From assembly GCF_001426505.1 (NCBI RefSeq), contig NZ_LMEV01000002.1, positions 36,023 through 100,022 on the forward strand: a DNA stretch of 64,000 nt, given 5' to 3'. Below, piece by piece: positions 23,969 through 33,217 of the stretch; the stretch's first letter is position 1, and every line of letters begins with the position of its first letter. The notes beneath the pieces were generated by a model. That model saw nothing but the letters and a program-made list of their open reading frames with translations, did no database searches and was not told the origin of the DNA. Source of the stretch: Variovorax sp. Root473 (lineage in GTDB: Bacteria > Pseudomonadota > Gammaproteobacteria > Burkholderiales > Burkholderiaceae_C). The position numbers were made by a program, and so were the translations under genes.

Positions 23969-26923
23969 ATGAGCGCCAGACTCACCCACTGCTCCATTGC
24001 TGCCGCCGGCCGGCCGATCCGCTTCTGGTACGACGGCCAGCCCGTCGACGGCCTGGAGGGAGAGACCGTGGCGGCGGCCCTCGCGGCCAGTCACATCCGC
24101 CAGATGCGGCACACGCGGGACGGCCAGCGCCGCGGTCTTTATTGCGGCATGGGCGCGTGCTTCGATTGCCTGGTGACGGTCGACGGGGTGGCCAGCCAGC
24201 GCGCCTGCCTGACCAAGGTGGCCGAGGGCCAGCAGATCCGCTCGGCCATGCCGGCCGCCACGCCGGCCGATCCGCTGCGGCCCCTGACGCCGCCGGCCGA
24301 CGCGGCACCGGCCACGCGGGACGTCGATGTGCTGGTGGTGGGCGCCGGACCGGCCGGGCTGTCGGCGGCCCTGGCCGCGCGGCAGGCCGGCGCCAGCGTG
24401 CTGGTGCTCGACGAACGGCTACAGGCCGGCGGCCAGTTCTACAAACCGCTGGCGCCGTCGCACCACACACCGCGCCCGGCCGATCGCCAGTTCGCCGAAG
24501 GCCTGGCGCTGGAGCGCGACGTGCACGCGGCCGGCGTCACGATTGCGCAGGGCGCGCAGGTCTGGGCCGCCTTCTCGGCCCATGAAGTCAGCGCGTTGAT
24601 CGACGCACGGGCCACCCACATCCGTTGCCGGCAACTCGTGATCGCACCAGGCGCCTACGAGCGGCCCGTTCCCATTGCGGGCTGGACGCTGCCCGGCGTG
24701 ATGACCACCGGCGCGGCTCAAACGCTGGCGCGGGCCTACCGCGTGGCGCCGGGCCGGCGCGTGGTGATCGCCGGCAACGGTCCGCTCAACCTGCAACTGG
24801 CCGCGGAACTGCTGGCCGGCGGCGCGCACGTGGTCGCGGTGCTGGAATCGGCCGCGCGCCCGTCGGCGCGCGACTGGCGCGACCTGCTGACCGCCGCCCG
24901 CACCGCGCCCGACCTGGTGCGCCAAGGCTGGAGTTACCTGCGCCAGCTGCGCGCGCACAAGGTGCCGGTGCTGTGGCGCCACGCGGTGGTGGCGGCCGAA
25001 GGCGACGCCCAACTGCAGGCCGTGCAAGCCGTGCCACTGGACGCGCAGGGCCAGCCGGCGGCACCTGTACGGCGCTTCGAGGCCGACACGCTGTGCCTGG
25101 GCTATGGCTTCATCCCCTCGACCGAACTGGCCCGCATGCTGGGCTGCGAACATCGCGTGGTCGACCGGCACCTGGGCTATCTGGCGACCGTGACCGCCGA
25201 AGACGGCGCCACCAGCCTGGACGGTGTCTTCGTCGTGGGCGACGGGGCCGACATGGGCGGCTCGCGCGTCGCGCTGGCGCGCGGCACGCTGGCCGGGCGG
25301 TCCGCGGCACGCAAGCTCGGATTGCTCAAAACGCCGGCGCCCTCCTCCGACCGGACAGCGGATCAATTGCAGCGGGCCGAGTGCTTCCAGCAGGCGCTCT
25401 GGTCGCTGTACGAGGCACCGCCCGTGGCGCTGGCGGCCGTCGGCGACGACACGCTGCTGTGCCGCTGCGAGGAAATCAGCTTCGGCAGCGTGCGCGAACA
25501 GATCCGTGCGGGCCGCGACACGCTCGCTGCGCTCAAGCGCAACACGCGTCTGGGCATGGGCCGCTGCCAGGGCCGCTATTGCGCCGTCACGGCCGCCAAG
25601 CTCGTGAGCGAAATGACGGGGCGACCCCTGGAGGTCGAGCAGTACTTTGCGCCGCGCCCCCCGGCCAAGCCCGTGCCGGCCGGCGCGCTGGGCTTCGAAA
25701 AGCCCGAATGGGGCGGCCACAAGCCGGCCATCACGCCCAACCTTGCGCGCCCGGTCGAGCACGCCCCCTTCGACGCTCCCGTGCGCACCGACGTGCTGGT
25801 CATCGGCGCCGGCGTGCTGGGCTCCTGCCTGGGCCACTATCTGTCGAAAGCCGGCCAGGACGTGACGGTGGTCGACCGCGACGACATCAATCTCCAGGCC
25901 TCGGGGGCCAATGCGGGCAGTCTGCACGTGCAGCTGCTGTCCTTCGACTTCGGGGCCAAGGCGCAGGAAGGCGGCGGCCCGGCCGCGGCCACGCTGCCGC
26001 TGGGTCCCCTGTCGGTGCGGCTGTGGCAGCAGATCGAGGCCGACAGCGGTGAAGACCTGGAGATCAAGATCACCGGTGGCCTGATGGTCGCCGACACCGA
26101 GGCCGGCATGCGCTTCATCGAGGCCAAGGCGGCGCTGGAGCGCAGCCATGGCATCGACGCGCAGGTGATCGACGCCGCCGCGCTGCGCCGCCTGTCCCCG
26201 GCCCTGTCGCCCCAGCTGCTGGGGGCCGAACTGTGCCCCACGGAAGGCAAGATCAATCCGCTGCGCGCGACCTATGCCGTGGCCTCGCTCGCGCGCCAGC
26301 AGGGCGCGCGCTTCCTGCGGGGCTGCGACGTGCAACGCATCGATCGCCAGGTGGGCGACGGCGCCGGCTTCGTGGTCCATACCTCGCGCGGCATCATCCA
26401 CGCCGGCCGGGTGGTGAACGCCAGCGGCGCATGGTCCAGCAAGGTGGGCGACATGCTCGGCGTGCGCATTCCCGTCAAGGGCGCACCGCTGCAGATGATC
26501 GTGACCGAGCCCGCCCCGGCGCTGGTCAATCACCTGGTGGCGCATGCCGACCGGCACCTGAGCCTGAAGCAGGCGGCCACGGGAGGTCTGATCATCGGCG
26601 GCGGCTGGACCGCCGCGTTCCATGAGGGCATGCGGCTGAACCGCGCCGAACGCGACAGCATCGAGGGCGGGTTGTGGGTGGCGCGACAGGTCCTGCCGGC
26701 CGTGAGCGGTCTGCACATGGTGCGCTGCTGGGCCGGCATGAACGTCAACATCGACGGCGCCCCCATCCTGGGGGACGTGCCCGGCGTGCCGGGCTTCTAC
26801 AACGCCGTCACCTCCAACGGCTACACCCTGGCGCCCATCGCCGCGCGCCTGGTCACCGACCTGATCGTGCACGGGCGCACGGACATCGACATCACGCCTT
26901 TTCGGATCGACCGTTTTCTCTGA
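23969..26923 (+). CDS. Fused iron-sulfur/FAD oxidoreductase (HcnA-HcnB-HcnC-like in one chain)
   Basis: The 984-residue protein joins three modules usually made as separate subunits. Residues 1-100 form a [2Fe-2S] domain with Cys59, 64, 67 and 80. Residues about 118-560 form an FAD/NAD disulfide-type domain (VVGAGPAG at 123-130) with a BFD-like [2Fe-2S] motif (CRCEE near 498, GRCQGRYC near 532). Residues about 608-975 form a second FAD domain of the D-amino-acid/glycine oxidase type (VIGAGVLGSCLG). Separate HcnABC or opine oxidase subunits dehydrogenate amines and pass electrons onward. The start at 23969 is preferred over an upstream read-through. It leads the right arm. Confidence 0.9.
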   Translation: MSARLTHCSIAAAGRPIRFWYDGQPVDGLEGETVAAALAASHIRQMRHTRDGQRRGLYCGMGACFDCLVTVDGVASQRACLTKVAEGQQIRSAMPAATPADPLRPLTPPADAAPATRDVDVLVVGAGPAGLSAALAARQAGASVLVLDERLQAGGQFYKPLAPSHHTPRPADRQFAEGLALERDVHAAGVTIAQGAQVWAAFSAHEVSALIDARATHIRCRQLVIAPGAYERPVPIAGWTLPGVMTTGAAQTLARAYRVAPGRRVVIAGNGPLNLQLAAELLAGGAHVVAVLESAARPSARDWRDLLTAARTAPDLVRQGWSYLRQLRAHKVPVLWRHAVVAAEGDAQLQAVQAVPLDAQGQPAAPVRRFEADTLCLGYGFIPSTELARMLGCEHRVVDRHLGYLATVTAEDGATSLDGVFVVGDGADMGGSRVALARGTLAGRSAARKLGLLKTPAPSSDRTADQLQRAECFQQALWSLYEAPPVALAAVGDDTLLCRCEEISFGSVREQIRAGRDTLAALKRNTRLGMGRCQGRYCAVTAAKLVSEMTGRPLEVEQYFAPRPPAKPVPAGALGFEKPEWGGHKPAITPNLARPVEHAPFDAPVRTDVLVIGAGVLGSCLGHYLSKAGQDVTVVDRDDINLQASGANAGSLHVQLLSFDFGAKAQEGGGPAAATLPLGPLSVRLWQQIEADSGEDLEIKITGGLMVADTEAGMRFIEAKAALERSHGIDAQVIDAAALRRLSPALSPQLLGAELCPTEGKINPLRATYAVASLARQQGARFLRGCDVQRIDRQVGDGAGFVVHTSRGIIHAGRVVNASGAWSSKVGDMLGVRIPVKGAPLQMIVTEPAPALVNHLVAHADRHLSLKQAATGGLIIGGGWTAAFHEGMRLNRAERDSIEGGLWVARQVLPAVSGLHMVRCWAGMNVNIDGAPILGDVPGVPGFYNAVTSNGYTLAPIAARLVTDLIVHGRTDIDITPFRIDRFL

Positions 26924-26932
26924 TGGAGCACC

Positions 26933-28195
26933 ATGACTGATCAAGCCCGAGCGCGCGACGTGCTGCGCGAATTCATCGACACCCACTTCGACAGCCAGGT
27001 CCAGACCCTGACGCAGCTGGTGCAATGTCCGTCCGACAACCCGCCTGGCGACTGCGCGCCGCATGCCGAAGTGGCGGCGCGCCTGCTCGAAGGCATGGAC
27101 CTGGTGGTCGAGCGCCACGCGGTACCCACTGACTTCGCGCAGCAGCACGGCATGCGCAGCGTGACCAACCTGATCGTGCGCGAGCGCTTCGGCGACGGCC
27201 CGGTGATCGCCCTCAATGCGCATGGCGACGTCGTGCCGCCGGGCGCCGGCTGGACGGGCTCACCCTACAGCGGCGAGGTGCGCGATGGCTGGTTGTACGG
27301 CCGCGGCGCGGCGGTCTCCAAGTCGGACTTCACCACCTACGCCTTCGCGCTGCGCGCGCTCAAACAGCTGCGCGCAAGCGGCACCCCGCTGGCCGGCACC
27401 GTCGAGCTGCACCTGACCTACGACGAAGAGACCGGCGGCATGACGGGGCCCGGCTGGATTCTTTCGCAGGGGCTCAGTCGCCCCGACTACGTGATCTCCG
27501 CGGCCTTCTCGCACCATGTCGTCGTGGCGCACAACGGTTGCCTGCACCTGGAGGTGACACTGCGCGGCAAGTCGGCGCACGCCGCGCGGCCCGACACGGG
27601 CGCCGACGCCATCGAGGCGGCCGCCGCCCTGCTGCCCGCGCTCTACCGCTATCGCGACCAGCTCGTGGCCAGACCGTCGAAGACACCCGGCATCACGCAT
27701 CCGACGATGGTGGTCGGCCTGATCGAGGGCGGCATCAACACCAACGTGGTGGCCGACACGCTGAGCTTGCGCATCGACCGTCGCATCGTGCCGGAGGAGT
27801 CGCCCGAAGCGGTCGAGGCCGAACTGCGGCAGGTCATCGAGGATGCCTGCGCCACGTTGGCGGGCATCTCGGTCCAGATCCGGCAGATCCTGCTGGCCCG
27901 CCCCTTCGCACCCGCACCCGGTGCGGCGGAATTTGCCGCGCTGATGTGCCGCGAGGCGACGCAGGTCATGGGCAAGCCCGTGACACCGATCGGCGTGCCG
28001 CTGTACACCGACGCGCGCCTGTACAGCGAAGCGGGCATTCCGACCGTGATGTACGGCGCCGGCCCCGAATCGCTGCTCGAAGCCAACGGTCACCGCGCCG
28101 ACGAGCGCGTTCCCCTGGAGGCGTTGCGCAAGGCGACCCTCGTGGTCGCTCACACGCTCTTGCATCTCATGACCCTGCCGAAGGAAACCCGATGA
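26933..28195 (+). CDS. M20 family metallohydrolase (ArgE/DapE type)
   Basis: The 420-residue protein is an M20 amidohydrolase with zinc-ligand motifs [12 protein letters not shown] and YDEETGG and an inserted dimerisation domain ([16 protein letters not shown]). Family members remove N-acyl or N-carbamoyl groups from amino acids. In this locus it would logically act after the hydantoinase, releasing an amino acid from an N-carbamoyl product, but this is inference. It overlaps the ATPase start by 4 bases. Confidence 0.9.
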   Translation: MTDQARARDVLREFIDTHFDSQVQTLTQLVQCPSDNPPGDCAPHAEVAARLLEGMDLVVERHAVPTDFAQQHGMRSVTNLIVRERFGDGPVIALNAHGDVVPPGAGWTGSPYSGEVRDGWLYGRGAAVSKSDFTTYAFALRALKQLRASGTPLAGTVELHLTYDEETGGMTGPGWILSQGLSRPDYVISAAFSHHVVVAHNGCLHLEVTLRGKSAHAARPDTGADAIEAAAALLPALYRYRDQLVARPSKTPGITHPTMVVGLIEGGINTNVVADTLSLRIDRRIVPEESPEAVEAELRQVIEDACATLAGISVQIRQILLARPFAPAPGAAEFAALMCREATQVMGKPVTPIGVPLYTDARLYSEAGIPTVMYGAGPESLLEANGHRADERVPLEALRKATLVVAHTLLHLMTLPKETR

Positions 28196-28926
28196 TCGAA
28201 ATCAATCAAGTGAGCAAGTGGTACGGCGCCTTTCAGGTGCTGACCGATTGCACAACGAGCATCCGCAAGGGCGAAGTCGTTGTGGTCTGCGGGCCGTCGG
28301 GCTCGGGCAAGTCCACATTGATCAAGTGCGTCAACGCGCTGGAGCCTTTCCAGAAGGGTGACATCACGGTCGACGGAACGTCGGTGGGCGACCCGAAGAT
28401 CGATCTGAACCGGCTGCGCTCTCGCGTGGGCATGGTGTTCCAGCACTTCGAGCTGTTTCCTCACCTGTCGATCGAGCAGAACCTGTCGATCGCGCAGATC
28501 AAGGTGCTCAAGCGTTCGCTCAGCGAGGCGCGCGCGCGCTCCATGGCGCTGCTCGAGCGCGTGGGCATGAAGGCCCATTCGCACAAGTTCCCGTCTCAGC
28601 TGTCGGGCGGCCAGCAACAGCGCGTGGCCATTGCGCGCGCGCTGGCGATGGACCCGATCGCCATGCTGTTCGACGAGCCTACCTCCGCGCTCGACCCCGA
28701 GATGGTCAACGAGGTGCTCGACGTGATGGTTCAGCTGGCCTGCGAAGGAATGACCATGATGTGCGTGACGCACGAGATGGGCTTCGCGCGCAAGGTGGCC
28801 AACCGCGTGATCTTCATGGACCGCGGCAGCATCGTCGAAGACTGCCCGAAGGAGGAGTTCTTCGGCAACCCGGCCGCGCGCTCCGACCGCGCGCAGCAGT
28901 TCCTCTCGAAGATCCTCCAGCACTGA
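28192..28926 (+). CDS. Polar amino acid ABC transporter ATP-binding protein
   Basis: The 244-residue ATPase has a Walker [10 protein letters not shown], signature [15 protein letters not shown], Walker [14 protein letters not shown] and switch His in CVTHEMGFA, all in the standard GlnQ-type arrangement. The start at 28192 overlaps the M20 gene by ATGA. It completes the transporter whose binding protein and permease are encoded on the divergent arm. Confidence 0.94.
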   Translation: MIEINQVSKWYGAFQVLTDCTTSIRKGEVVVVCGPSGSGKSTLIKCVNALEPFQKGDITVDGTSVGDPKIDLNRLRSRVGMVFQHFELFPHLSIEQNLSIAQIKVLKRSLSEARARSMALLERVGMKAHSHKFPSQLSGGQQQRVAIARALAMDPIAMLFDEPTSALDPEMVNEVLDVMVQLACEGMTMMCVTHEMGFARKVANRVIFMDRGSIVEDCPKEEFFGNPAARSDRAQQFLSKILQH

Positions 28927-29169
28927 CTCGTCGGAACGAAGCCTCCCCACAAAAAAGGCGGCATCCGAAAGTCGTGCTCACTACTCCAGGCAAAGACAAA
29001 GATGACGTCCAATATTCCTTAGGGCATGTTGTAACGAGTTTGCGTGCACGCGGTCGTGATGGCACGATCGCGCCGACCAGCAGCGCAGGCTGGTCCTTTC
29101 CCTGAGGTTGCGCCGCTTCAGCGCGCCTTCAGGGTCCACCAGGATGTCGGCGATGTTCTGCACGTCGCG

Positions 29170-29274
29170 CACCCCATGGGCGCCGCGCCGCACGCGGTGA
29201 AGAAGCGCTTCGATCCGATGGGCGTGCTCAACCCGGGCAAGCTACGGGACTGGCCGGTGAAATCCACCGCCTGA
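29170..29274 (+). pseudogene. C-terminal remnant of an FAD-linked oxidase
   Basis: The end of a short plus-strand frame reads HAVKKRFDPMGVLNPGKL, the standard C-terminus of FAD-binding-4 oxidases such as glycolate or D-lactate oxidase subunits. The catalytic and FAD domains are missing, so it is the tail of a deleted gene. It points in the same direction as the preceding ATPase gene. Confidence 0.65.
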
Positions 29275-29538
29275 ACACCCACAGTCTGCCCGGGGGTGCG
29301 TGACGGCACGCGTTCGGAGATGAACTTCGCTGGCAGCGCAACTTCCGGGCCGATTGGCCAGACACGAGGCGAATGACGGCTGTCTTGGTGCCCAAACGCC
29401 TGGTCGCCGGCGAGCTGTCGACGGCATAAAAACTTCATCGAACGCCCAGGTACCTGCCCTTCCCAAGGACTACATTCCCCTCGGCAGCCCTGCGCGCGCA
29501 ACGCCACGTGAAGACCTCAGTTGAGCTACCAAAGATCG

Positions 29539-29554
29539 CTCGCCCCGGGGCGAG
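29539..29554. terminator. 16-base perfect palindrome downstream of the FAD oxidoreductase
   Basis: CTCGCCCCGGGGCGAG is a perfect, self-complementary 16-mer 67 bases past the stop at 29621 on the minus strand. It has no clear T-run on either side, so it may be a weak terminator or simply a stable hairpin. Confidence 0.35.
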
Positions 29555-29620
29555 TGCCTCTTCTGCGGTCAGGGTAAGCGCAAAGCTGCTCTTGTGACTC
29601 GGAAAATTATGGCGTGCGCC

Positions 29621-31024
29621 TTACATCGTCCCCTTGACCTCTTTCCCGTGCAGGGGCATGCCGAGCGCGCGGAGCTTTTCTTGTACCTTGGCGACATTGA
29701 CGCGGCGCACGTTCACGCCTTGGTCGATGGCCACCGACGCCGCCACGCCTGCCGCCTGCCCGGTGGCCATGCATGCAGGCATATTGCGCGAGCGCGCATG
29801 AGCATCATGGTCCGCAGATATGCAGCGGCCTGCCACCAGCATCTGCTCCACCCCATTGGGCAACAGCGCGCGGTAGGGGATCTCGTAGGGACGCAGTCCC
29901 TGGAAGTCGACGTCGGCGCCCTTTGGATCGTGGATGTCGAGGGCCGATGCGTCGGCCGCGATGCTGTCGTCGAAGTGCGTTCCTTCGATCGAGTCCTTGC
30001 CGCTGAGCATGTACTCGCCGATGACGTGACGTGTCTCGCGAACACCCAGCACCGGTGCGATCGCCTCGATACGCGCCTCTTCGAAACCGGGGATAGTCTC
30101 CCGCAGGTAGCGAGCCACGCCCTCGATCTGGCGGTAGCACTCGAGTACGGCGTTGGTGAACTGCACCGGATCGAAAACGTTCACGCCGGTCACGCGCGTG
30201 CCGTTCACGTACATACGACCGTCGGCAGTCTTTAGCGTGATGTTATCCCTTTGCAGCTGGATGCCGGTCTTCTCCTGCCACTGGCGCAGCGACTTGTTGA
30301 AACCAGTGAGCCACAAGCCGTAGTCGAGGCCTTCCACAGTTTTGGGAATGGCGCGAGCCGGCACGTCATCGGTGGTCGCAGCCCAGTCCGCCAAGCGCAC
30401 CAGGTCGACGCGGTCCATGGTGAAGTACATCGACACCGGTTGCATCGCTTCCGACTCGCCGCCAGCGCCCATCGTGAAAGGCGCCCCAGCTCGCACCGCC
30501 ATGTCAGCGTCTGCCGAGCAGTCGATCACCACTTTGGCAGCGATGAACTGACGACCCGCCTTGCTCTCGACGATCACGCCCTTTACGGTGTCGCCCTCCA
30601 TGACCGGGCTCGACACCACGGTCTCGAAGAGGATCTGCACGCCGGCCTCAGCGCACAGCCGGGTCAGCAGCATCTTCATCATTTCGGGGTCGCAGGGCGA
30701 GGCGATCTTCACGCCACCGGTCTTCACCACGGCCATGTAGTCGTCCCCCGCACCGCCTACCGAGCGCGCCAGGTTCCATATTTCCAGCGGCAGCCCGCCG
30801 ACCAGCGCACCCGAAGGCTTGGTGTTCAGGCCCAGCGTGAGATTGCCTCCGAGCGAGCCGAAGCGCTCGATCATGACGACGCGTTTGCCTAGCCGCGCAG
30901 CCGAGATGGCGGCGAATGGCCCGGTCGTTCCACCGCCGACGACGATCACGTCGGTCTCCATCAGCAACGGGGTCTGGCGCGCGGGTTCGGTGATGTATGT
31001 TGCGTGATTGCTCATGATGTTCAT
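29621..31024 (-). CDS. FAD-dependent oxidoreductase (FAD_oxidored family)
   Basis: The 467-residue flavoprotein has the dinucleotide motif VIVVGGGTTGPFAAISAARLG, a conserved RFGSLGGNLT segment and a C-terminal MLVAGRCISADHDA near the end, typical of the PF12831 group. The start at 31024 overlaps the Bug stop by 4 bases; the ATG at 31015 is an alternative. It probably dehydrogenates the compound bound by the adjacent Bug protein. The substrate is unknown. Confidence 0.88.
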   Translation of the reverse strand: MNIMSNHATYITEPARQTPLLMETDVIVVGGGTTGPFAAISAARLGKRVVMIERFGSLGGNLTLGLNTKPSGALVGGLPLEIWNLARSVGGAGDDYMAVVKTGGVKIASPCDPEMMKMLLTRLCAEAGVQILFETVVSSPVMEGDTVKGVIVESKAGRQFIAAKVVIDCSADADMAVRAGAPFTMGAGGESEAMQPVSMYFTMDRVDLVRLADWAATTDDVPARAIPKTVEGLDYGLWLTGFNKSLRQWQEKTGIQLQRDNITLKTADGRMYVNGTRVTGVNVFDPVQFTNAVLECYRQIEGVARYLRETIPGFEEARIEAIAPVLGVRETRHVIGEYMLSGKDSIEGTHFDDSIAADASALDIHDPKGADVDFQGLRPYEIPYRALLPNGVEQMLVAGRCISADHDAHARSRNMPACMATGQAAGVAASVAIDQGVNVRRVNVAKVQEKLRALGMPLHGKEVKGTM

Positions 31025-31980
31025 TCCAGTTCGATGTTGGCTCGCTTCACGACGGGCCCCCACTTGTTGATCTCCTCGGCCATGAAGCGGCCGAATTCCT
31101 CGGGCTTGTCCGCCACCACCGTGGCACCCATGCCGGATAGCCGTTCCTTGATGTCGGGTGACTTCAGGATGGCGACCAGTTCCTTGTTAAGCCGATCGAC
31201 GATCGGCTGCGGCGTGCCGGCCGGCGCGAGAAGGCCAAACCACGCGGTGGCTTCGAAGTTGGGGTAGCCTGCCTCCGCCATCGTGGGCACGTCGGGCAGC
31301 GCGGATGCGCGCGTCTTGGTGGTTACGGCCAGCGCGTGGAGCTTGTCGTTCTTGATGTGCGGGCCGACGGGCACGATGTTGTCGAACATGATGTCGACCG
31401 AACCGCCCATCAGGTCGACGTGTGCCGGCGGGCTGCCCTTGTACGGAACATGCAGCATGTCGATGCTTGCGAGCGACTTGAAGAGCTCGCCCGACAACTG
31501 ATGCGAAGTGCCGGGCCCCGACGACGCGAAAGTGATTTTTCCCGGTTCCTTCTTCGCCAACGCCACGAGACCCGCAACATCCTTCACCGGCAGGCTGGTA
31601 CGCGTGACGAGTACGAGCGGCGTAATGGTCATCAGCGTGATCGGAACGAAATCTTTCGCCGGATCGAAGGGCAGCTTGCGATAGACATGCTTGCTGATGG
31701 GCAGCGCCGCGGAAGCGACGGTCAGCGTGTAGCCGTCGGGCGCCGACTTGGCGCCGATGTCCGTGCCGATGTTGCCACCCGCGCCGGGCCGGTTGTCGAT
31801 CACCACGGGTTGGCCCAGCGCCTTGCCCAGCCGTTCGCCTATCAGACGCGTGATGGTGTCGGAGGCCTGACCGCCCGGATAAGGAACAATGATCTTGATG
31901 GGCTTGCTGGGGTAGCCGTCGGCGTGTGCGCCGACGCACCATGCCAATGCGGTGGCCACAGCGAAAACAATTCGCTTCAT
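31021..31980 (-). CDS. Bug/TctC family substrate-binding protein
   Basis: The 319-residue protein has a signal peptide (MKRIVFAVATALAWCVGAHA) followed by IIVPYPGGQASDTITRLIG, GQPVVIDNRPGAGGNIGTD and DKLHALAVTTKTRASAL. The leader AGGAGACAAACAC precedes the ATG. It is paired with the FAD oxidoreductase gene downstream and the GntR gene upstream, and it has no membrane partner in this operon. Confidence 0.92.
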   Translation of the reverse strand: MKRIVFAVATALAWCVGAHADGYPSKPIKIIVPYPGGQASDTITRLIGERLGKALGQPVVIDNRPGAGGNIGTDIGAKSAPDGYTLTVASAALPISKHVYRKLPFDPAKDFVPITLMTITPLVLVTRTSLPVKDVAGLVALAKKEPGKITFASSGPGTSHQLSGELFKSLASIDMLHVPYKGSPPAHVDLMGGSVDIMFDNIVPVGPHIKNDKLHALAVTTKTRASALPDVPTMAEAGYPNFEATAWFGLLAPAGTPQPIVDRLNKELVAILKSPDIKERLSGMGATVVADKPEEFGRFMAEEINKWGPVVKRANIELE

Positions 31981-32071
31981 GTGTTTGTCTCCTGCATTTT
32001 TTGCCACCACTGCGGCGGCTTTCTTCGAAATGGCGGCGGTCCTCAAGGAACGCTGCCGCGGGAAGGGCGAC

Positions 32072-32740
32072 TCAGGCCGCCTTCTGGTTGACAAACGCGT
32101 CGGGCACGTGCGCCCGCAGCGTGGTTTCGTACGACCTTCTGACGTGCTCTGCGGCCAGAGCCTGTGCACGTACCTCATCGCGCGCCTTGACGGCCTCGAA
32201 GATCGCTCGGTGATCCCGCACTGCGGCCTGCCGACGCACCGGGTCGGCCTTGGCCACTGTGCGGCGCGAGATCACGATCTGCGCGTTGAGCGAATCGAGC
32301 ATCGTCTGCAACCGCGAATTGTTCGCTGCCTTGATCAGCACGCTGTGGAAGTCGTGGCCAAGCTGCACCCACTTCGCGTCATCCTTCTCGCGCTCGTAGC
32401 GATTGCACAAGCGCTCGAGCTCGGCGATTTCAGCGGGGGTCGCGCGCAATGCTGCGTACCGGGTCGCACTGGCCTCCAGCACTTCGCGCAGTTCGAAGAA
32501 CTCGCGCAGATCGTCCAGCGAGCGGCGCGGCACGGCGTAGCCGCGTGACGGCAATTCTTCGAGGTAGCCATCTCGCGTCAATAGCTTCATCGCCTCCCGG
32601 ATCGGCGTGCGGCTCATGCCCAGGCGCTCTGCCAGATGGATCTCGTACAGCGCCTCCCCCTGCTGCAATAGCCCCTGCACAATTTCCTCGCGTAGTTGAC
32701 TGTAGGCGCGGGGGGTCAGCCCGGATGTCTTGATGGCCAT
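32072..32740 (-). CDS. GntR family regulator, FCD subfamily
   Basis: The 222-residue regulator has an N-terminal helix-turn-helix (LAERLGMSRTPIREAMKLL) and a C-terminal FCD domain (LREFFELREVLEASATRYAAL, HRAIFEAVKARDEVRA). It is transcribed in the same direction as the Bug-oxidoreductase pair, which starts 91 bases further on. A palindrome 14 bases upstream of its start (32754-32765) is the probable autoregulatory site. Confidence 0.9.
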   Translation of the reverse strand: MAIKTSGLTPRAYSQLREEIVQGLLQQGEALYEIHLAERLGMSRTPIREAMKLLTRDGYLEELPSRGYAVPRRSLDDLREFFELREVLEASATRYAALRATPAEIAELERLCNRYEREKDDAKWVQLGHDFHSVLIKAANNSRLQTMLDSLNAQIVISRRTVAKADPVRRQAAVRDHRAIFEAVKARDEVRAQALAAEHVRRSYETTLRAHVPDAFVNQKAA

Positions 32741-32753
32741 TTTATGGATTCAC

Positions 32754-32765
32754 TGTGTATACACA
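32754..32765. promoter_or_regulatory. TGTGTATACACA palindrome, probable GntR operator
   Basis: A perfect 12-bp palindrome lies just before the GntR gene start at 32740. Its TGTATACA core is typical of sites bound by FCD-subfamily GntR proteins. It differs from the other palindrome in this window (GTATACGTATAC at 23916), consistent with two separate regulators. Confidence 0.75.
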
Positions 32766-33152
32766 ACGTCCACAGTGTGGGGCCAGCCATCGCACATGTC
32801 AATGCGGCCCATGGTTTGCACGGATGCCTTTACCGTGCTGCCGTCGGCCCCGTGTGACCCCTTGACGAAACATCGGCGACCTGACGTCTGTCCCGAATTC
32901 CGGGCGTTTCAAACCTAGCGTCAGGGTTGTGCTTCTCCTTGGCGCTCGTGACGAAGAAGATGTCGATGCGTGAGCAGTTCAATGATGAGCTTCCACGTTG
33001 CGTAAGTGTTGCGATGCGGCGAGCGGGCCCGTATAGCGAGCCATTTGCCATCAGGCCCTCGTATTGCCAAGCGCAGCAGACAAACCCCACCATCCTCTGT
33101 CGCTTCTCGAAGCGGCCCTTGGCGCAGCTTTTTAGCCTAGGGTTTTCCCTGT

Positions 33153-33194
33153 TTGCATACGCATGCAAGCTTTCGACATTGCATACGAATGCAA
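33153..33194. promoter_or_regulatory. Two LacI-type operators, TTGCATACGMATGCAA
   Basis: TTGCATACGCATGCAA (33153-33168) and TTGCATACGAATGCAA (33179-33194) are two near-perfect palindromes with a 26-base start-to-start spacing. They lie just before the HpsN-like start at 33218. Such 16-mers with a central CG and inverted arms are typical LacI/GalR operators, and the LacI gene at 35301 is in the same operon. Confidence 0.82.
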
Positions 33195-33217
33195 CGCCAA
33201 CCCACTGGAACCACCCG

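Larger units (their letters stand above)
28927..29620. other. 694-base stretch without an intact gene
   Basis: It lies between the convergent ATPase and FAD-oxidoreductase genes. It holds the end of an FAD-linked oxidase (about 29170-29274), a 16-base palindrome (29539-29554) and a weak partial match at 29005-29037 to the shared LysR element. Otherwise only shadow frames without recognisable products were seen, consistent with decayed sequence. Confidence 0.6.
32741..33217. other. 477-base intergenic region between divergent operons
   Basis: It holds the GntR palindrome near its left end and two LacI-type palindromes near its right end. The middle part (about 32780-33130) has open shadow frames on both strands but none with a recognisable motif or a convincing leader, so I see no gene there. 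Confidence 0.6.

Noticed and set aside
26924..27223. Very long minus-strand frame opposite the fused oxidoreductase
   Set aside because: High GC content gives long antisense frames here; the product has no recognisable domain and the plus-strand gene has complete motifs.
28940..28965. GCC-rich hairpin after the ABC ATPase as terminator
   Set aside because: The stem has mismatches and the T-run is inside the loop, so it was not listed.
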